Below the pieces are notes generated by a model. The model ran no database searches. It worked only from the letters and a program-made list of their open reading frames with translations, and had not been told where the DNA came from. A stretch of 64,000 nucleotides of DNA from CAVWUA01 sp963758025 (GTDB lineage: Bacteria; Planctomycetota; Planctomycetia; Isosphaerales; Isosphaeraceae). The stretch lies in the NCBI GenBank assembly GCA_963758025.1, contig CAVWUA010000001.1, forward strand, positions 62,001-126,000, written 5' to 3'. This document shows positions 1-9,734 of the stretch, one piece after another (the first letter of the stretch is position 1; each line of letters begins with the position of its first letter). The translations under genes were made by a program, and so were the position numbers.

Positions 1-956
1 GCCGCCGCTTCCCTCGTGAGGTTCCGCACCTGCGAGCGGTTCGCCAGATAGACCGGCAGGCCCAGCAAGGCGCCCCCGAACTGCAAGGTGCGGAAGCCGA
101 GCATGGCGACCGCCCCCCCTGTGTAGGCGGTCAGGCGGAACAGGGCGTAACTGACCTGCTCCGAGGCCCCCAAGGCCCCGAACGGCAAGGGGATCGCCGT
201 GCTGAACAGCACCAGGGGGACGATCAGGAAGTGCTGCGTCAGGCCGGGGATCTCGGGGAACATCGCCCGGCTCACGGAGTAAAACGCCAGGACGTTCAGG
301 GAGTGCGTGGCCGCCCCCATCGCCACCCCGAGCGGGACGACCCAGAACCGCTGGCGATATGCCGCGCCCGCGGCGGCCAGCTCGGCGAACCGTCGGCGAT
401 GCGCCGGCAGGATGCCCGCCGGCAAGAACGCCAGGGCGAGGATGCCCGCCGTCACGCCCGAGGCAATCCACGCCGCCGTGACGAGCTGATGGACCTCCGG
501 GCGCAGTTGCGACCAGCCGGCCGTCCCGGCAATGCAGCCGAGCACGAACAGGCCGAGCAAGCCGACCATCCGGTCGAGAAAGATCGAGGCGATCGGCCGC
601 GCGTGCCGCCCTTGCTCGCGGCAGAGATAGGCCGCCTTCACGAAGTCCCCCCCGATCGCCCCAGGGATCAGGAAGTTGAACAGCGAGCCGATGAACCCCA
701 GCCGGAAGGCATCGCGCAGGCGGAACGGCAGCTCCACCGCCCGGACAAGCAGGTACCAGCGGAAATACGCCAGAAAGACCCCCGTCATGTAGAGCAGGAA
801 CCCGAGCGCGAACAGCGGGGCGTTGAGCTTCCGGCTGAAGACCTCGCGGAGCTGCTCGCGGTTCATCACGATCGTCAGGACCAGCAAGGCCAGGGTCAGC
901 GCGATCTTCACGGCGAACCAGAACCGGGCTCGGCCCGGGCTTGTCTTTCGCGTCAT
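1..956 (-). CDS. Lysylphosphatidylglycerol synthase TM-domain (UPF0104-like) membrane protein, partial
   Basis: The frame stays open from an ATG at 956 to the left edge of the window, so the C-terminus is missing (about 318 residues visible). AAGGAGGG lies just upstream of the ATG and fixes the start. The protein is very hydrophobic. A first membrane segment falls near residues 12-30, and several more follow. It has the family features of the lysylphosphatidylglycerol synthase transmembrane domain: an FRWYLL region after the second helix, the GAIGGDFVKA motif, and an FLDRMVGLLGL stretch. Members of this family are flippase-like or lipid-modifying inner-membrane proteins. No aminoacyl-transferase domain is visible, so the substrate cannot be inferred. 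It lies 37 bp downstream of the glnE end on the same strand. Confidence 0.8.
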   Translation of the reverse strand, partial: MTRKTSPGRARFWFAVKIALTLALLVLTIVMNREQLREVFSRKLNAPLFALGFLLYMTGVFLAYFRWYLLVRAVELPFRLRDAFRLGFIGSLFNFLIPGAIGGDFVKAAYLCREQGRHARPIASIFLDRMVGLLGLFVLGCIAGTAGWSQLRPEVHQLVTAAWIASGVTAGILALAFLPAGILPAHRRRFAELAAAGAAYRQRFWVVPLGVAMGAATHSLNVLAFYSVSRAMFPEIPGLTQHFLIVPLVLFSTAIPLPFGALGASEQVSYALFRLTAYTGGAVAMLGFRTLQFGGALLGLPVYLANRSQVRNLTREAA

Positions 957-993
957 GTTCCGTCCCTCCTTGGGGTGAGGCGTTTCCTTTTTT

Positions 994-3900
994 TCACGAT
1001 TCGGATGCCCGGACGGTTCCGGCGCACTGGCCAATGATCCGATCAAACAGCCCCCGGGTGCGAGCGGCATGCCGGGCCACGTCCGCGCGGAACGCCGCGA
1101 TGGCGTGCTCGGGGTCGTGAGCCTCGTAACCGAGCCGCTGGGCCAGCCGCCCGAGCGCCTCGGCCTCCTCGGGAAGATCGACGGCCGAGCGGTTGTGCAC
1201 GATCCGCAGGCGGCTCTCGACCAGCCGGAGGAAGTCGTAGGCCGCGCGAGAGTTCCGTCGTGAGCCTCAGTGTCCAGCAACCCCGAATCCCGGAGGGCGT
1301 CGAGCGCCTCCCAGAGGTTCGGCCGGAGGATCTCGGGCCGCTCGGCCGCATGGAGAAGCTGAAGGTACTGGACGAGGAACTCGATGTCCACCTGGCCTCC
1401 CAGGCCGCGCTTCAGGTCGTTCGGCCCACGGGAACCTTCCAGCCGTTTCCGCATCGCGGCGACCTCGACGGCCAGGACCTCAGGCTCGACGGGCAGCGTG
1501 AGCACGTCGCGAACGGCGTCCATTACCTCATTGCCGAAACCCTCGTGCTCGTACAGGACACGGGCGCGGGTCAGGGCCAGGCGTTCCCAGGACCGCGCGG
1601 CCTCGCGGTAGTAGGCGCGGAAGGCGCCCAGCGGCACGACCAGCGGCCCGCTCGCGCCGTGGGGCCGGAGCCTCGTATCCACGTTGTAGAGCGGCCCCCT
1701 GGCGGAGGCCCCGCCCAGCGACCTTGAGGACCCCTCGCACGAGTTCCGTGTAGAACCGATCGTTGCTGACGGTTTCCTCGGTCCCTTCGGTCTGGCCGTC
1801 GTCTTCGTACACAAAGACGAGGTCGAGGTCGCTGTGATAGTTCAGCTCGCGGCCGCCGAGCTTACCCAGGCCGAGCACGGCCCAGCGTGCGATCGTGGAG
1901 GAATCGCCTTCTCGATGCGGCATACCCCATCGCGCTGTGCGACGGTCGCCAGGCGTCGCGGGCGACCTGGCCGACGATTGCCTCGGCCACGTCGGCCAGC
2001 TCTCGGGTGACTTCCCGGATCGGCTCGCGGCCCAGGATGTCGTGCGTGCCGATGCGGACCCATTCCCGGTTGCGAAAACTCAGCAAGATCGGCGTGAGGT
2101 CCTCCGCGCCCCGGCAAAGCTCGACCAGCTCGTCCTGGATCTCGTCGACCGTCTTCGGGCGATCGACGATGAGCGAGTCCATCAGGTCATCGATCATGCC
2201 CGGGTTATTGATCAGGATCTCCGAGAGGTACTGGCTCCCCGCGCAGACCTCGACATAGAGCCGCAAGGTCGGCGGGTTGAAGTTGAACAGTTCCCAGAGA
2301 ATCGCCTTCGCGCCGAGCGAGGCCGAGACTTTCTCCAGGTTCGTCAGGGCCATGTCGGGATCGGGCGTGCGGCAGACGGCTTGCAGGAGCCGGGGGGCGA
2401 TCGCCGCGAGGAAGTGGCGGCAGCGGGCCTGCGAGAGAAATTCGATCTCCTCGCGGGCCAGGGCCATGAGGTTCTTGTAGGCGGTCTCACGGTCGCGGAA
2501 CGGATAGACGCCGAGGATCGCGGCGACCGATTCGGGGCTGGGGGAGGGGTCGAGCACCAGGTCCACGACCGGGTCGGCGGCGGCCCCTTCGTCGTCGCGG
2601 AAGGCGTCGTGCAGGAGGTGGTTGAGGATCTTGCGGTTCAGGGTCGTCTTGGCGCGGTAGTCGGACAGGAACCGCTGGGCCGGGCCGGTACGGTCTTCCC
2701 AGGGAGAGGCGGGCGGGTAGCCCATGCGGATCGCCAGGGTGCGCTGGCTCTCCGGGTCGCGGGGCATCTCGTGCGTCTGCCGGTCGAACATGGTCTGGAG
2801 TCGGTGTTCGACCTTGCGGAGGAATCGGTACGTCTCGTCCATGATCCCGCGTTCCTCGGCATTCAGGCAACCGACCTGCTCCAGCCGGGAGAGGGCCGCG
2901 AGGGTGTTGGCGTGGCGGACACGGGGATACTCGCCACCGTGCAGGAGCTGGAGGAACTGGACGACGAACTCGACATCCCGGATACCGCCGTGGCCGGTCT
3001 TGACCTCGAACGCATCGATGCCGGCGGTGGTCGTGCGCGACTCGATCCGCCGCTTCATCGCCTTGATCTCACCGATCTCCGCCGCGCCGAGGTACCGGCG
3101 ATAGACAAACGGCGCGATCGCCGCCAGGAACCGGTCCCCCAGGTCGAGGATCCCGGCCACGGGCCGGCACTTGATCAGGGCCTGGCGTTCCCATGTGCGG
3201 CCGAGGTTGTCGTAGTAGGCCAGCGTGGACCCGAGCGAGCGGGCCAGTGGCCCCTGTTCACCTTCGGGACGCAGTCGCATATCGACCCGGTACGCCTGCC
3301 CCATCGACGTGTGATCGGCCAGCAAGCGGACCAGATCGCCCCCCAAGCGGGCGAAGAACTCCGCGTTGGAGACCGAGCGGGCGCCGTCGGTCTGCCCTTC
3401 CTCATCGTAGAGGAAGATCAGGTCGATGTCGGAGCTGTAGTTGAGTTCCTCCCCCCCGAGCTTACCCAGACCGAGAACGACGAGATCGGCGATCGTGCCG
3501 TCCGCGTGCCGAGGCTCGCCGTGCCGGGCCACCGCCCGACGCCTCGCGGCGCGGTAGGCCCCCTCAATGCACGAATCGGCCAGGTGCGACAGGTCGAGGG
3601 TTGTCACCTCCAGCCGGGTGCTTCGCACGATGTCGTTGTAGCCGATCCGGAGCATCTCCTGGAGGCGATGCCGCCGCAGGATGAGCCGTTGCGCCTGGTC
3701 GTCCGGCTCAGCCTCCAGCTCTCGCCAGAGGTCGGCGATCAGGTTGTCGCGGTCGCGGCGCTCGGCCCCGGCACGCAGCCAGACCAGAAGGCCAGGATCG
3801 CGGATCATCAGCTCGCTGAAGAACTGGCTGGTGCTGAGGAGCTGGAACAGCGCCTCGGTCGTGCGCGGGTCCAGCGACAGGACCGAGACGGTGGCTTCGG

Positions 3901-4159
3901 GGTCGGGGCAGGCGGCGATGAACCGCTCCAGGTTCGTCAAGACCATGCCGGGATCGGGGCAGCCCGGCAAGAGGGATGGCCACTGGCCGACCAGCCCCGC
4001 GAGCGAGCCCGTCGAGAGTCCTCGGTTGGCCAGGTCTTTCAGGTCTCGGTAGCCGCGGTTTGGGTCCCGCACGCCCATCCCGGCAAGCCAGCGCTGGGCG
4101 GACTCAGGATAATCGAGATAGTCCCGCAGGCGTTCGGCGGTCAGAGGTGAATTGGGCAT
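994..4159 (-). CDS. glnE: Bifunctional glutamine synthetase adenylyltransferase/deadenylase, interrupted by at least 3 frameshifts
   Basis: GlnE adds AMP to, and removes it from, glutamine synthetase in response to nitrogen status. The first 745 or so residues are intact from the ATG at 4159. They include the deadenylylase nucleotidyltransferase signature GLGKLGGEELNYSSDIDL (around residue 230) and the linked helical domain. The second nucleotidyltransferase domain, GLGKLGGRELNYHSDLDL, continues in another frame after about 1925. The frame changes again near 1700 (between LVRGVLKV and YNVDTRLRP) and near 1230, and ends with a GLFDRIIG tail at 994. Reconstructed length is about 1,050 residues, somewhat longer than the E. 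coli enzyme. Each domain is recognisable in order, so sequencing indels are more likely than decay. Confidence 0.88.
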
Positions 4160-4213
4160 GGGACCACCGCTTCCCGGGAGACGAGGTGCCGCGTCCTGGC
4201 TCGGTCCTCGGGG

Positions 4214-4966
4214 TCAAGGCCCCGCGACCCCCGTCGGCAGGTGCTGGAGGTGCCGGAAGAGGGCCTCAACGTCCCCCCGAGTGATCCCCAGGCACGTGGC
4301 AATCTGGCGGTCGTCGGCACCCGGGCGCATCAGCGGCAAGACCCGCGGGGCCAGGGGCCGGAGCCGTTCGGGCAACGGGGGCGCCGGAGCGCGGCGACGG
4401 TGCTCGGACCACGGATCGCCGAGGGAGACGAAGTCCGGATCGAACCAGAATTCGCGGCCCCCTTCGTGCAAGAGTCGGAGGAACCAGTCCTCGAAGCTCC
4501 GCGCGATCAGCCGGGGCACGCTCCCGCGCTGATCGTCCCCCGAGACAAAGATCGGGCTATCGCCGCCCGGCCAGCGGTAGCCCAGGTCAATGCAGACGGT
4601 TTCCGTCTCCGGGTTCCCCAGCTCGAACCAGCTCTCGGGCTGGACCAGCAGGTCGGGAACGCGGGCGAAGGGGATCATCGGCCCGATCGCGGTCAATGGG
4701 TGGATCAGCGGCCCGCCCCGATAGAATCCGTCGGACAGCAGCAGCCAGGCCCGCAAGGCATGGGGCAGGCGGAATCCGTGGCCACGCTCCCAGGCCTCGA
4801 CCCGTCGCGGATCGGCCGGCGGTCGGCACGGGTTGGCCGACAGCCCCGAACCGAAGCGATCCAGGAGCGTTCGCGGTTCGGGTAATCGGCTCGGGTCAAT
4901 CCCCACAGTCTCGGCCCAGCGGCCGACCACCTGGTCGAGGCGGCTCACCATCGGCTTCGTCCTCAT
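4214..4966 (-). CDS. SMI1/KNR4 (SUKH) family protein
   Basis: 250 residues. The central part has the SUKH pattern: an N-terminal LPHALRAWLLLSDG segment (W and S-D-G), a hydrophobic core, and a C-terminal SFEDWFLRLLHEG segment. SUKH proteins are often immunity proteins or adaptors, but many standalone copies have no known partner. The last 45 residues (DDRQIATCLGITRGDVEALF) look like a small helix-turn-helix. That is my inference from pattern only. The start ATG overlaps the miaB stop in an ATGA, so it is probably translated as the second gene of a miaB operon. No toxin gene is adjacent, which argues against a simple immunity role. Confidence 0.6.
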   Translation of the reverse strand: MRTKPMVSRLDQVVGRWAETVGIDPSRLPEPRTLLDRFGSGLSANPCRPPADPRRVEAWERGHGFRLPHALRAWLLLSDGFYRGGPLIHPLTAIGPMIPFARVPDLLVQPESWFELGNPETETVCIDLGYRWPGGDSPIFVSGDDQRGSVPRLIARSFEDWFLRLLHEGGREFWFDPDFVSLGDPWSEHRRRAPAPPLPERLRPLAPRVLPLMRPGADDRQIATCLGITRGDVEALFRHLQHLPTGVAGP

Positions 4967-6405
4967 GCCTGGATCACCGTCAGGTCCGAGGTGACAACCC
5001 GCCCGAACAGGGTCACGGGGCTCGCATCCTCGACCTCGACCCTGGCGGTCTGGCCGATGAGCCGCTCGTTCCCCTCGAAGACCACGATGCGATCGCAGGT
5101 GGTCCGTCCGGTCAGTTGCTTCGGTCCCCTCCCTGGTCCCTCGTCCTCGCGCTTGGCCGCCGCCTTGCTCGGTCCCTCGACCAGCACCTCGACCCTCCGA
5201 CCGATGAACGGGCGGTTATCTTCGAGGCTGATGGCCGTCTGAATGGCCAGCAGGTCGTTGTTGCGCCGCTTCTTGACCTCGTCCGGCACGTCGTCGGGAT
5301 AGAGCGAATCGGCCTTGGTCCCCGTCCGGGGGCTGTACTTGAAGATGAAGCTGTTCTTGAACCGCGACCGCTCCACCAGCTCGACCGACTTCTGGAACGA
5401 CGCCTCGGTCTCGCCGCAGAAGCCGACGATGAAGTCGCTGGAGACCGCGCAGTCGGGGATCGTCTCGCGGATACGGTGCATCATCTCGTCGTAAAGCCCG
5501 ACGGTATAGAGCCGCTTCATCCGCCCGAGAACCTCGTCGCAACCGCTCTGCGCCGGGACGTGCAGGTAACGGGCGACGCGCGGCAGGTCGCGGACGGCCT
5601 GCAAGAGGTCGTCGGTCATGTCGTTGGGAAAGTTGGTGATGAACTTGATCCGCGCCAGCCCCGGGATCTCGTGCAAACCGTAGAGAAGGTCCGAGAGCCG
5701 GGTGGTGCGGCCGTCGGGCTCGCGGAATTTGTAGCTGTTGACGGTCTGACCGAGCAGGGTGATTTCCTTGACCCCCTGATCGGCCAGTTGCCGGGCCTCG
5801 TCAAGGATGCTCCGCGGCGGGCGGCTTTGCTCGGGGCCACGGACCGAGGGAACGATGCAGTACGTGCAGAACTTGTCGCACCCCATCATGATCCGCACGA
5901 ACGCCTGGTACGGGCTGGGCCGCATGGCCGGCTCGCGCAGGGGGTCGTACTCCTCGAAGCTGCCCGTCACCGTCTCGCGGTTACCGGCGTTGCGGGCCAG
6001 GCTGACGGCCAGTTGCGGGGCCTGATCCGTCCTGGCCTTCTCCAGCAGTTCCGACACGCGGCCAATTTGCCCGGGGCCGATGACCACATCGACGTGAGGC
6101 GCGCGCTGGAAGATCTGCTTCTGATCCTTCTGGGCCATGCAACCCAGTACGCCGATCGCCACCTCGGGGCGCCGCTGCTTGATCCGCTTGATCCGCCCGA
6201 GGGCGCTGTAGATCTTGTCCTCGGCGTGCTGGCGAACGGAGCAGGTGTTGTAGAGGATCGCGTCGGCTTCCTGGATGTTGTTCGTCAGTTCATAGCCTTC
6301 ATTGCGCAGCTTCCCCACAACCAGCTCGCTATCGAGCAGGTTCATCTGGCAGCCAACCGTTTCGATATAAAGCTTCTTCTTGGGTGGGGCCAGCGGATCG
6401 GCCAT
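4963..6405 (-). CDS. miaB: tRNA-2-methylthio-N6-dimethylallyladenosine synthase
   Basis: Radical-SAM methylthiotransferase that adds a methylthio group to i6A37 of tRNAs reading U-starting codons. The N-terminal UPF0004 domain shows its three cluster cysteines in GCQMN, YNTCSV and GCMAQ. The radical SAM cluster motif is CDKFCTYC, and a C-terminal TRAM domain ends near GRVVTSDL. I chose the ATG at 6405 (MADPLAPPKKK), which has GGAG nine bases upstream and gives 480 residues, close to the family norm. An in-frame ATG at 6495 has no ribosome binding site. Between the radical SAM and TRAM parts there is a short charged insertion (KAAAKREDEGPGRGPKQ). Confidence 0.95.
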   Translation of the reverse strand: MADPLAPPKKKLYIETVGCQMNLLDSELVVGKLRNEGYELTNNIQEADAILYNTCSVRQHAEDKIYSALGRIKRIKQRRPEVAIGVLGCMAQKDQKQIFQRAPHVDVVIGPGQIGRVSELLEKARTDQAPQLAVSLARNAGNRETVTGSFEEYDPLREPAMRPSPYQAFVRIMMGCDKFCTYCIVPSVRGPEQSRPPRSILDEARQLADQGVKEITLLGQTVNSYKFREPDGRTTRLSDLLYGLHEIPGLARIKFITNFPNDMTDDLLQAVRDLPRVARYLHVPAQSGCDEVLGRMKRLYTVGLYDEMMHRIRETIPDCAVSSDFIVGFCGETEASFQKSVELVERSRFKNSFIFKYSPRTGTKADSLYPDDVPDEVKKRRNNDLLAIQTAISLEDNRPFIGRRVEVLVEGPSKAAAKREDEGPGRGPKQLTGRTTCDRIVVFEGNERLIGQTARVEVEDASPVTLFGRVVTSDLTVIQA

Positions 6406-6982
6406 CGCGCGGGACTCCAGGGCGGTCGTGAGCAGTCCGTCATTCAAAGGGGCTTCACAATTCGTCGAGGACAGCCCGTGCCGCGGGATCGTCACGCGCT
6501 GGACGACCGCGACCAGGACCGGAGGGGCGGGTCGTCGTGGGCGTGCTTCCGAACATCGTCCATTCTTATCTTACCAGCGGCGACGCGGCTTGGGAACCGC
6601 GCATGTCTCGTTCAGTGGGGGGAATTTCCGTCCGGTAATACGCTCCCCCGGGATCGGTTGTGACAAACCGACGGGCGGGGAGATTTGCGCGAAATCCGCC
6701 GAGAACACCGGTTGGAAAAAAGTCCAGGCCGGTTCGACGATCTTACAATCCGACCGTCGAGTCCAGTCGCGGAGAACTTGAGAAAAAGATCCGAAAAATT
6801 GATCCGATTTTCCGCCTATCGGCCAATCAGCAGGTAAACTTGAGACGAAATCCGAGGTTTCGCCGACCGCCGTTTCAAGGGCGGCGAACAGGCCTTGGCA
6901 CTCCGGTTGCTTCGTTACCAGGGCCGGAACCCATCGCCGTGCCTCTTCGCCACACTGGAACCTCGACCTGTGGAGGTGTTCT
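6406..6982. other. Intergenic region between divergent miaB and amidase genes
   Basis: About 580 bases without a convincing gene. The half nearer the amidase gene is AT-richer than its surroundings (for example 6715-6850, with runs of A) and probably carries its promoter. I could not pick a -35/-10 pair with good spacing, although TACAAT occurs near 6745. Confidence 0.4.
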
Positions 6983-7858
6983 ATGGCCCGCGTGCCATCT
7001 GCGTTCGTTGTGCGTCCTGATCGAACCTTGCTTGCCCTGTCCCTGACTACGATGCTCCTGTTCGGTGGAGGGTGCAAGCACCACCGCTCCGCGTTGCGGC
7101 CGATCTATGCGGCCCCCGCGCCGGCGGTTGTCGTTCCCGAATCGTCCTGCCCACCCGGAGTGGTCGAGGAGTATGGTTCGCCTTACACGGCCCCGTCCCC
7201 CCTGCCCCCCAGCGACACGTCGGTCGTGCCCCAGTCGGGTGAGCCGGTCCTGGAGCCGGTCGGGCCGGACCTGAACGTGCCATCCAGCACGAGGCGCGAG
7301 CCTCGGCAGACCGTCCCGACCCAGACCCGACGCGCGACCCTCCGGTCGCGCGTCCAGTCTTTCGTCAACGATCCGGCCGATCTATTCCTGCCGCCGAAAG
7401 CCGACCGCCCCTGGCGGTACGTGGTGATCCACCATAGCGCCCATCCGACCGGAAGTTATGCCCAGATCGACCACGACCACCGCGAATCGATCGGGACCGC
7501 CTGCGGTTATCATTTTGTGATCGGCAACGGCACCGAGAGCGAAGACGGGTTGATCGAGGTCGCCAGCCGCTGGTCGGAACAGAAAAGCGGTGCCCACTGC
7601 CGGGACGCCGGCCAGCCTGCGGTCAACGACTACGGAATCGGCATCTGCCTGATCGGCAACCTCAACGATGCTCCCCCGACTGCCCGGCAGATCGAGGCGG
7701 CCCGCGCCCTGGTGGACTACCTCAGCGATCGCTACAACATCACGACCGAGCGGGTCGGCACGCACGCCCAGCTCGCCCAGAGCACAACCGCTTGCCCCGG
7801 CAAACACTTCCCCGCCGAGGCGATCCTTGGCGGCCGTAACCTCGCCCGCAACCGTTAA
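6983..7858 (+). CDS. Lipoprotein N-acetylmuramoyl-L-alanine amidase (amidase_2/PGRP type)
   Basis: 291 residues. The start has GGAGG six bases upstream. A hydrophobic N-terminus ends in the lipobox LFGGGC (cysteine near residue 31), so the mature protein should be lipid-anchored outside the inner membrane. A proline-rich linker of about 90 residues leads to an amidase_2 domain (residues 137-285). That domain has VVIHHSA with a zinc histidine, YHFVIGNG, a GAHC segment, and the final TACPGKHFP with the conserved cysteine ligand position. Such enzymes cleave the amide bond between MurNAc and the stem peptide. It is monocistronic. The gene after it faces the other way. Confidence 0.88.
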   Translation: MARVPSAFVVRPDRTLLALSLTTMLLFGGGCKHHRSALRPIYAAPAPAVVVPESSCPPGVVEEYGSPYTAPSPLPPSDTSVVPQSGEPVLEPVGPDLNVPSSTRREPRQTVPTQTRRATLRSRVQSFVNDPADLFLPPKADRPWRYVVIHHSAHPTGSYAQIDHDHRESIGTACGYHFVIGNGTESEDGLIEVASRWSEQKSGAHCRDAGQPAVNDYGIGICLIGNLNDAPPTARQIEAARALVDYLSDRYNITTERVGTHAQLAQSTTACPGKHFPAEAILGGRNLARNR

Positions 7859-7898
7859 AATCGCTCGAAACGCCCGCCTCGCTCCCTTCTCCGCCGCC

Positions 7899-8159
7899 TC
7901 ATCCGCCTCCTGCCGCCGATCCTCCCTTCGCTCGCCAATCCCGGATCATCCAGAACCCCAGAATGGCGATGATGCCCAGGGCCGAACCGATGTTCGTTGT
8001 CTTTTGAATGACACGAGCGCCCGGCGTCGCGTTGACCCAATCAGTCAGTCCCTGGTTGAATCTCACAACCAGCAACACGGCTCGCACCACAAGCAAGCTC
8101 ATGAAGAGCACCCAGCAGAGCGTGACCCGCTCAGGTTCCGACTTCTTTGCGGCGTCCAT
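7899..8159 (-). CDS. Small two-helix membrane protein of unknown function
   Basis: 86 residues from an ATG preceded by GGGAG at good spacing. Two hydrophobic helices are visible (VTLCWVLFMSLLVVRAVLLVV and a second near ALGIIAILGFWMI), with a charged N-terminus and a glycine-rich tail. I do not recognise a family. It lies 36 bp downstream of the NUDIX gene on the same strand, so the two may be cotranscribed. The codon pattern has the same high third-position GC as neighbouring genes, which supports a real gene. Confidence 0.6.
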   Translation of the reverse strand: MDAAKKSEPERVTLCWVLFMSLLVVRAVLLVVRFNQGLTDWVNATPGARVIQKTTNIGSALGIIAILGFWMIRDWRAKGGSAAGGG

Positions 8160-8195
8160 CAAGCCATCTCCCGGAAGACAACCGGACCGCTTGCG

Positions 8196-8762
8196 TCAGC
8201 GAACATCGATCGTCGCCCGGCGGACGGCCTCGTGCAAGAGGGCGATGACGCTCATCGAGTCAGTGATCTCGCCGCGCTGAAGCATCGCCCAGGCGTCGGT
8301 CCACTCGACCCGTCGCACCTCGATCCGCTCGGCTCCTTCCGGCGCACTTGGCCCTGGGGTCAATTCCGTGGCACGGAAGACCAGCGCGAGTTCGTCGCTC
8401 ACGGAATTCGAGAGGTGGGACGCGATCAGGAACTCCAGCCTTCCGGCGATCAGTCCGGTCTCCTCGCGCAACTCGCGGCGGGCCGTCTCCTCGGGATGTT
8501 CTCCCTCGGGGCAGCCCCCTTCGGGGATCTCCCACGAGTACGATCCGAGGGGATACCGGTACTGACCGACCAGCCAGATATGCCCCTGTTCATCGACCGG
8601 AAGGACGCCGACCGCCCGGTTCTTGAACTGAACGACGCCGTAGATTCCCGGCGTTCCGTCGGGCCGCAAGACCCGATCTTCACGCACCGCGATCCAGGGG
8701 TTGTCGTAGATCGACCGACGTTCCAGAGTCGTCCAGGGGTTCTCGGACTCGGCGTCGTGCAT
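8196..8762 (-). CDS. NUDIX hydrolase, ADP-ribose pyrophosphatase-like
   Basis: 188 residues. The Nudix box is complete: a G-rich entry GGCPEGEHPEET followed by ARRELREETGL, matching Gx5Ex7REuxEExGu. The surrounding pattern (LVGQYRYPLGSYSWEIPEGG before the box, and LSNSVSDELALVF after it) is that of the ADP-ribose pyrophosphatase branch (NudF-like). These enzymes hydrolyse ADP-ribose or related nucleoside diphosphate sugars. The exact substrate cannot be told from the sequence. It lies 15 bp downstream of sucD on the same strand. Confidence 0.88.
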   Translation of the reverse strand: MHDAESENPWTTLERRSIYDNPWIAVREDRVLRPDGTPGIYGVVQFKNRAVGVLPVDEQGHIWLVGQYRYPLGSYSWEIPEGGCPEGEHPEETARRELREETGLIAGRLEFLIASHLSNSVSDELALVFRATELTPGPSAPEGAERIEVRRVEWTDAWAMLQRGEITDSMSVIALLHEAVRRATIDVR

Positions 8763-8777
8763 TGGTGAAGCTCTGAA

Positions 8778-9662
8778 TTATCCGCCCTTCAACGCTCGCT
8801 GCAAGGTCGTCCCCATATCAGCCGGGCTCTTGGCGACGAGGATTCCAGCGGCTTCGAGCGCGGCGATCTTGTCGGAGGCCTTGCCCGAGCCGCCCGAGAT
8901 GATCGCGCCGGCGTGTCCCATGCGCTTGCCGGGCGGGGCGGTCTGACCGGCGATGAACGCGGCCATCGGCTTGGTGAACTCGCCCGAGGTCTTCAGGGCG
9001 GCCGCCTGCTCCTCGGCGTTGCCGCCGATTTCTCCCATCATCAGGACGGCCTCGGTGTCGGGGTCGGCCTGGAACATCCTCAGGACATCGACGAAGCTCG
9101 TCCCGTTGACCGGATCGCCGCCGATGCCGACGCACGTGCTCTGGCCGATGCCCAGGCTGGTGAGCTGCCAGACTCCCTCATACGTCAGGGTGCCGGAGCG
9201 GCTGACGAGGCCGACCTTGCCCGGCTTGTGGATATAGCCTGGCATGATGCCGATCTTGCACTGGCCCGGCGTGATGATCCCCGGGCAGTTCGGCCCGATC
9301 AGACGCACGTTCGGGTGATTGGCCTTCAGATATGCCACGGCGCGGGCCATGTCGAGCACCGGGATGCCCTCGGTGATCGCGACGACCACCTCGATTCCGG
9401 CGTCCGCCGCCTCCATGATCGCATCGGCCGCGCCTGGGGGCGGGACGAAGATCATCGTGGCATTGGCGCCGGTCTTCCGCACGGCCTCTTCGCAGGTGTC
9501 GAAGACCGGCACGCCCACGGCCGTCTGCCCGCCGCGCCCCGGCGTCACACCGCCGACCAGGTTCGTGCCGTATTCCTTGCACTGTTCCGAGTGAAACGCC
9601 CCGGCCTTGCCGGTGATGCCCTGGCAGATCAGCCGGGTGTTCTTATCAACGAGGATGCTCAT
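8778..9662 (-). CDS. sucD: Succinyl-CoA synthetase alpha subunit (ADP-forming)
   Basis: 294 residues from ATG 9662 (MSILVDKNTRL), the normal length and start for SucD. The CoA-binding Rossmann part begins QGITGKAGAFHSEQC. The phosphorylated active-site histidine is in GHAGAIISGG near residue 245. It catalyses the reversible conversion of succinyl-CoA with ADP (or GDP) and phosphate to succinate and ATP in the TCA cycle, together with SucC (10251-11501). In most bacteria sucC and sucD abut. Here a toxin-antitoxin pair and a hairpin repeat separate them. Confidence 0.95.
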   Translation of the reverse strand: MSILVDKNTRLICQGITGKAGAFHSEQCKEYGTNLVGGVTPGRGGQTAVGVPVFDTCEEAVRKTGANATMIFVPPPGAADAIMEAADAGIEVVVAITEGIPVLDMARAVAYLKANHPNVRLIGPNCPGIITPGQCKIGIMPGYIHKPGKVGLVSRSGTLTYEGVWQLTSLGIGQSTCVGIGGDPVNGTSFVDVLRMFQADPDTEAVLMMGEIGGNAEEQAAALKTSGEFTKPMAAFIAGQTAPPGKRMGHAGAIISGGSGKASDKIAALEAAGILVAKSPADMGTTLQRALKGG

Positions 9663-9673
9663 AATGGAATCCT

Positions 9674-9728
9674 GTAGGGTGGGCATGGCCCACCGCTTTC
9701 GTGTTGGTGGGCCGAGAGCCCACCCTAC
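9674..9728. repeat. Nested palindromic hairpin repeat (REP-like) upstream of sucD
   Basis: Outer arms GTAGGGTGGGC (9674-9684) and GCCCACCCTAC (9718-9728) are a perfect inverted repeat. Inside them GGCCCACC and GGTGGGCC pair again. The element sits between sucD and the ParE-type toxin gene. Short GTAGGGTGGGC palindromes of this kind are common as dispersed intergenic repeats in cyanobacteria and planctomycetes. Only one copy is seen in this window. Confidence 0.75.
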
Positions 9729-9734
9729 GAGGAC

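Noticed and set aside
1895..4150. A 751-codon open frame on the opposite strand of glnE
   Set aside because: High-GC shadow. Its product has no recognisable motif, and glnE motifs explain the strand.
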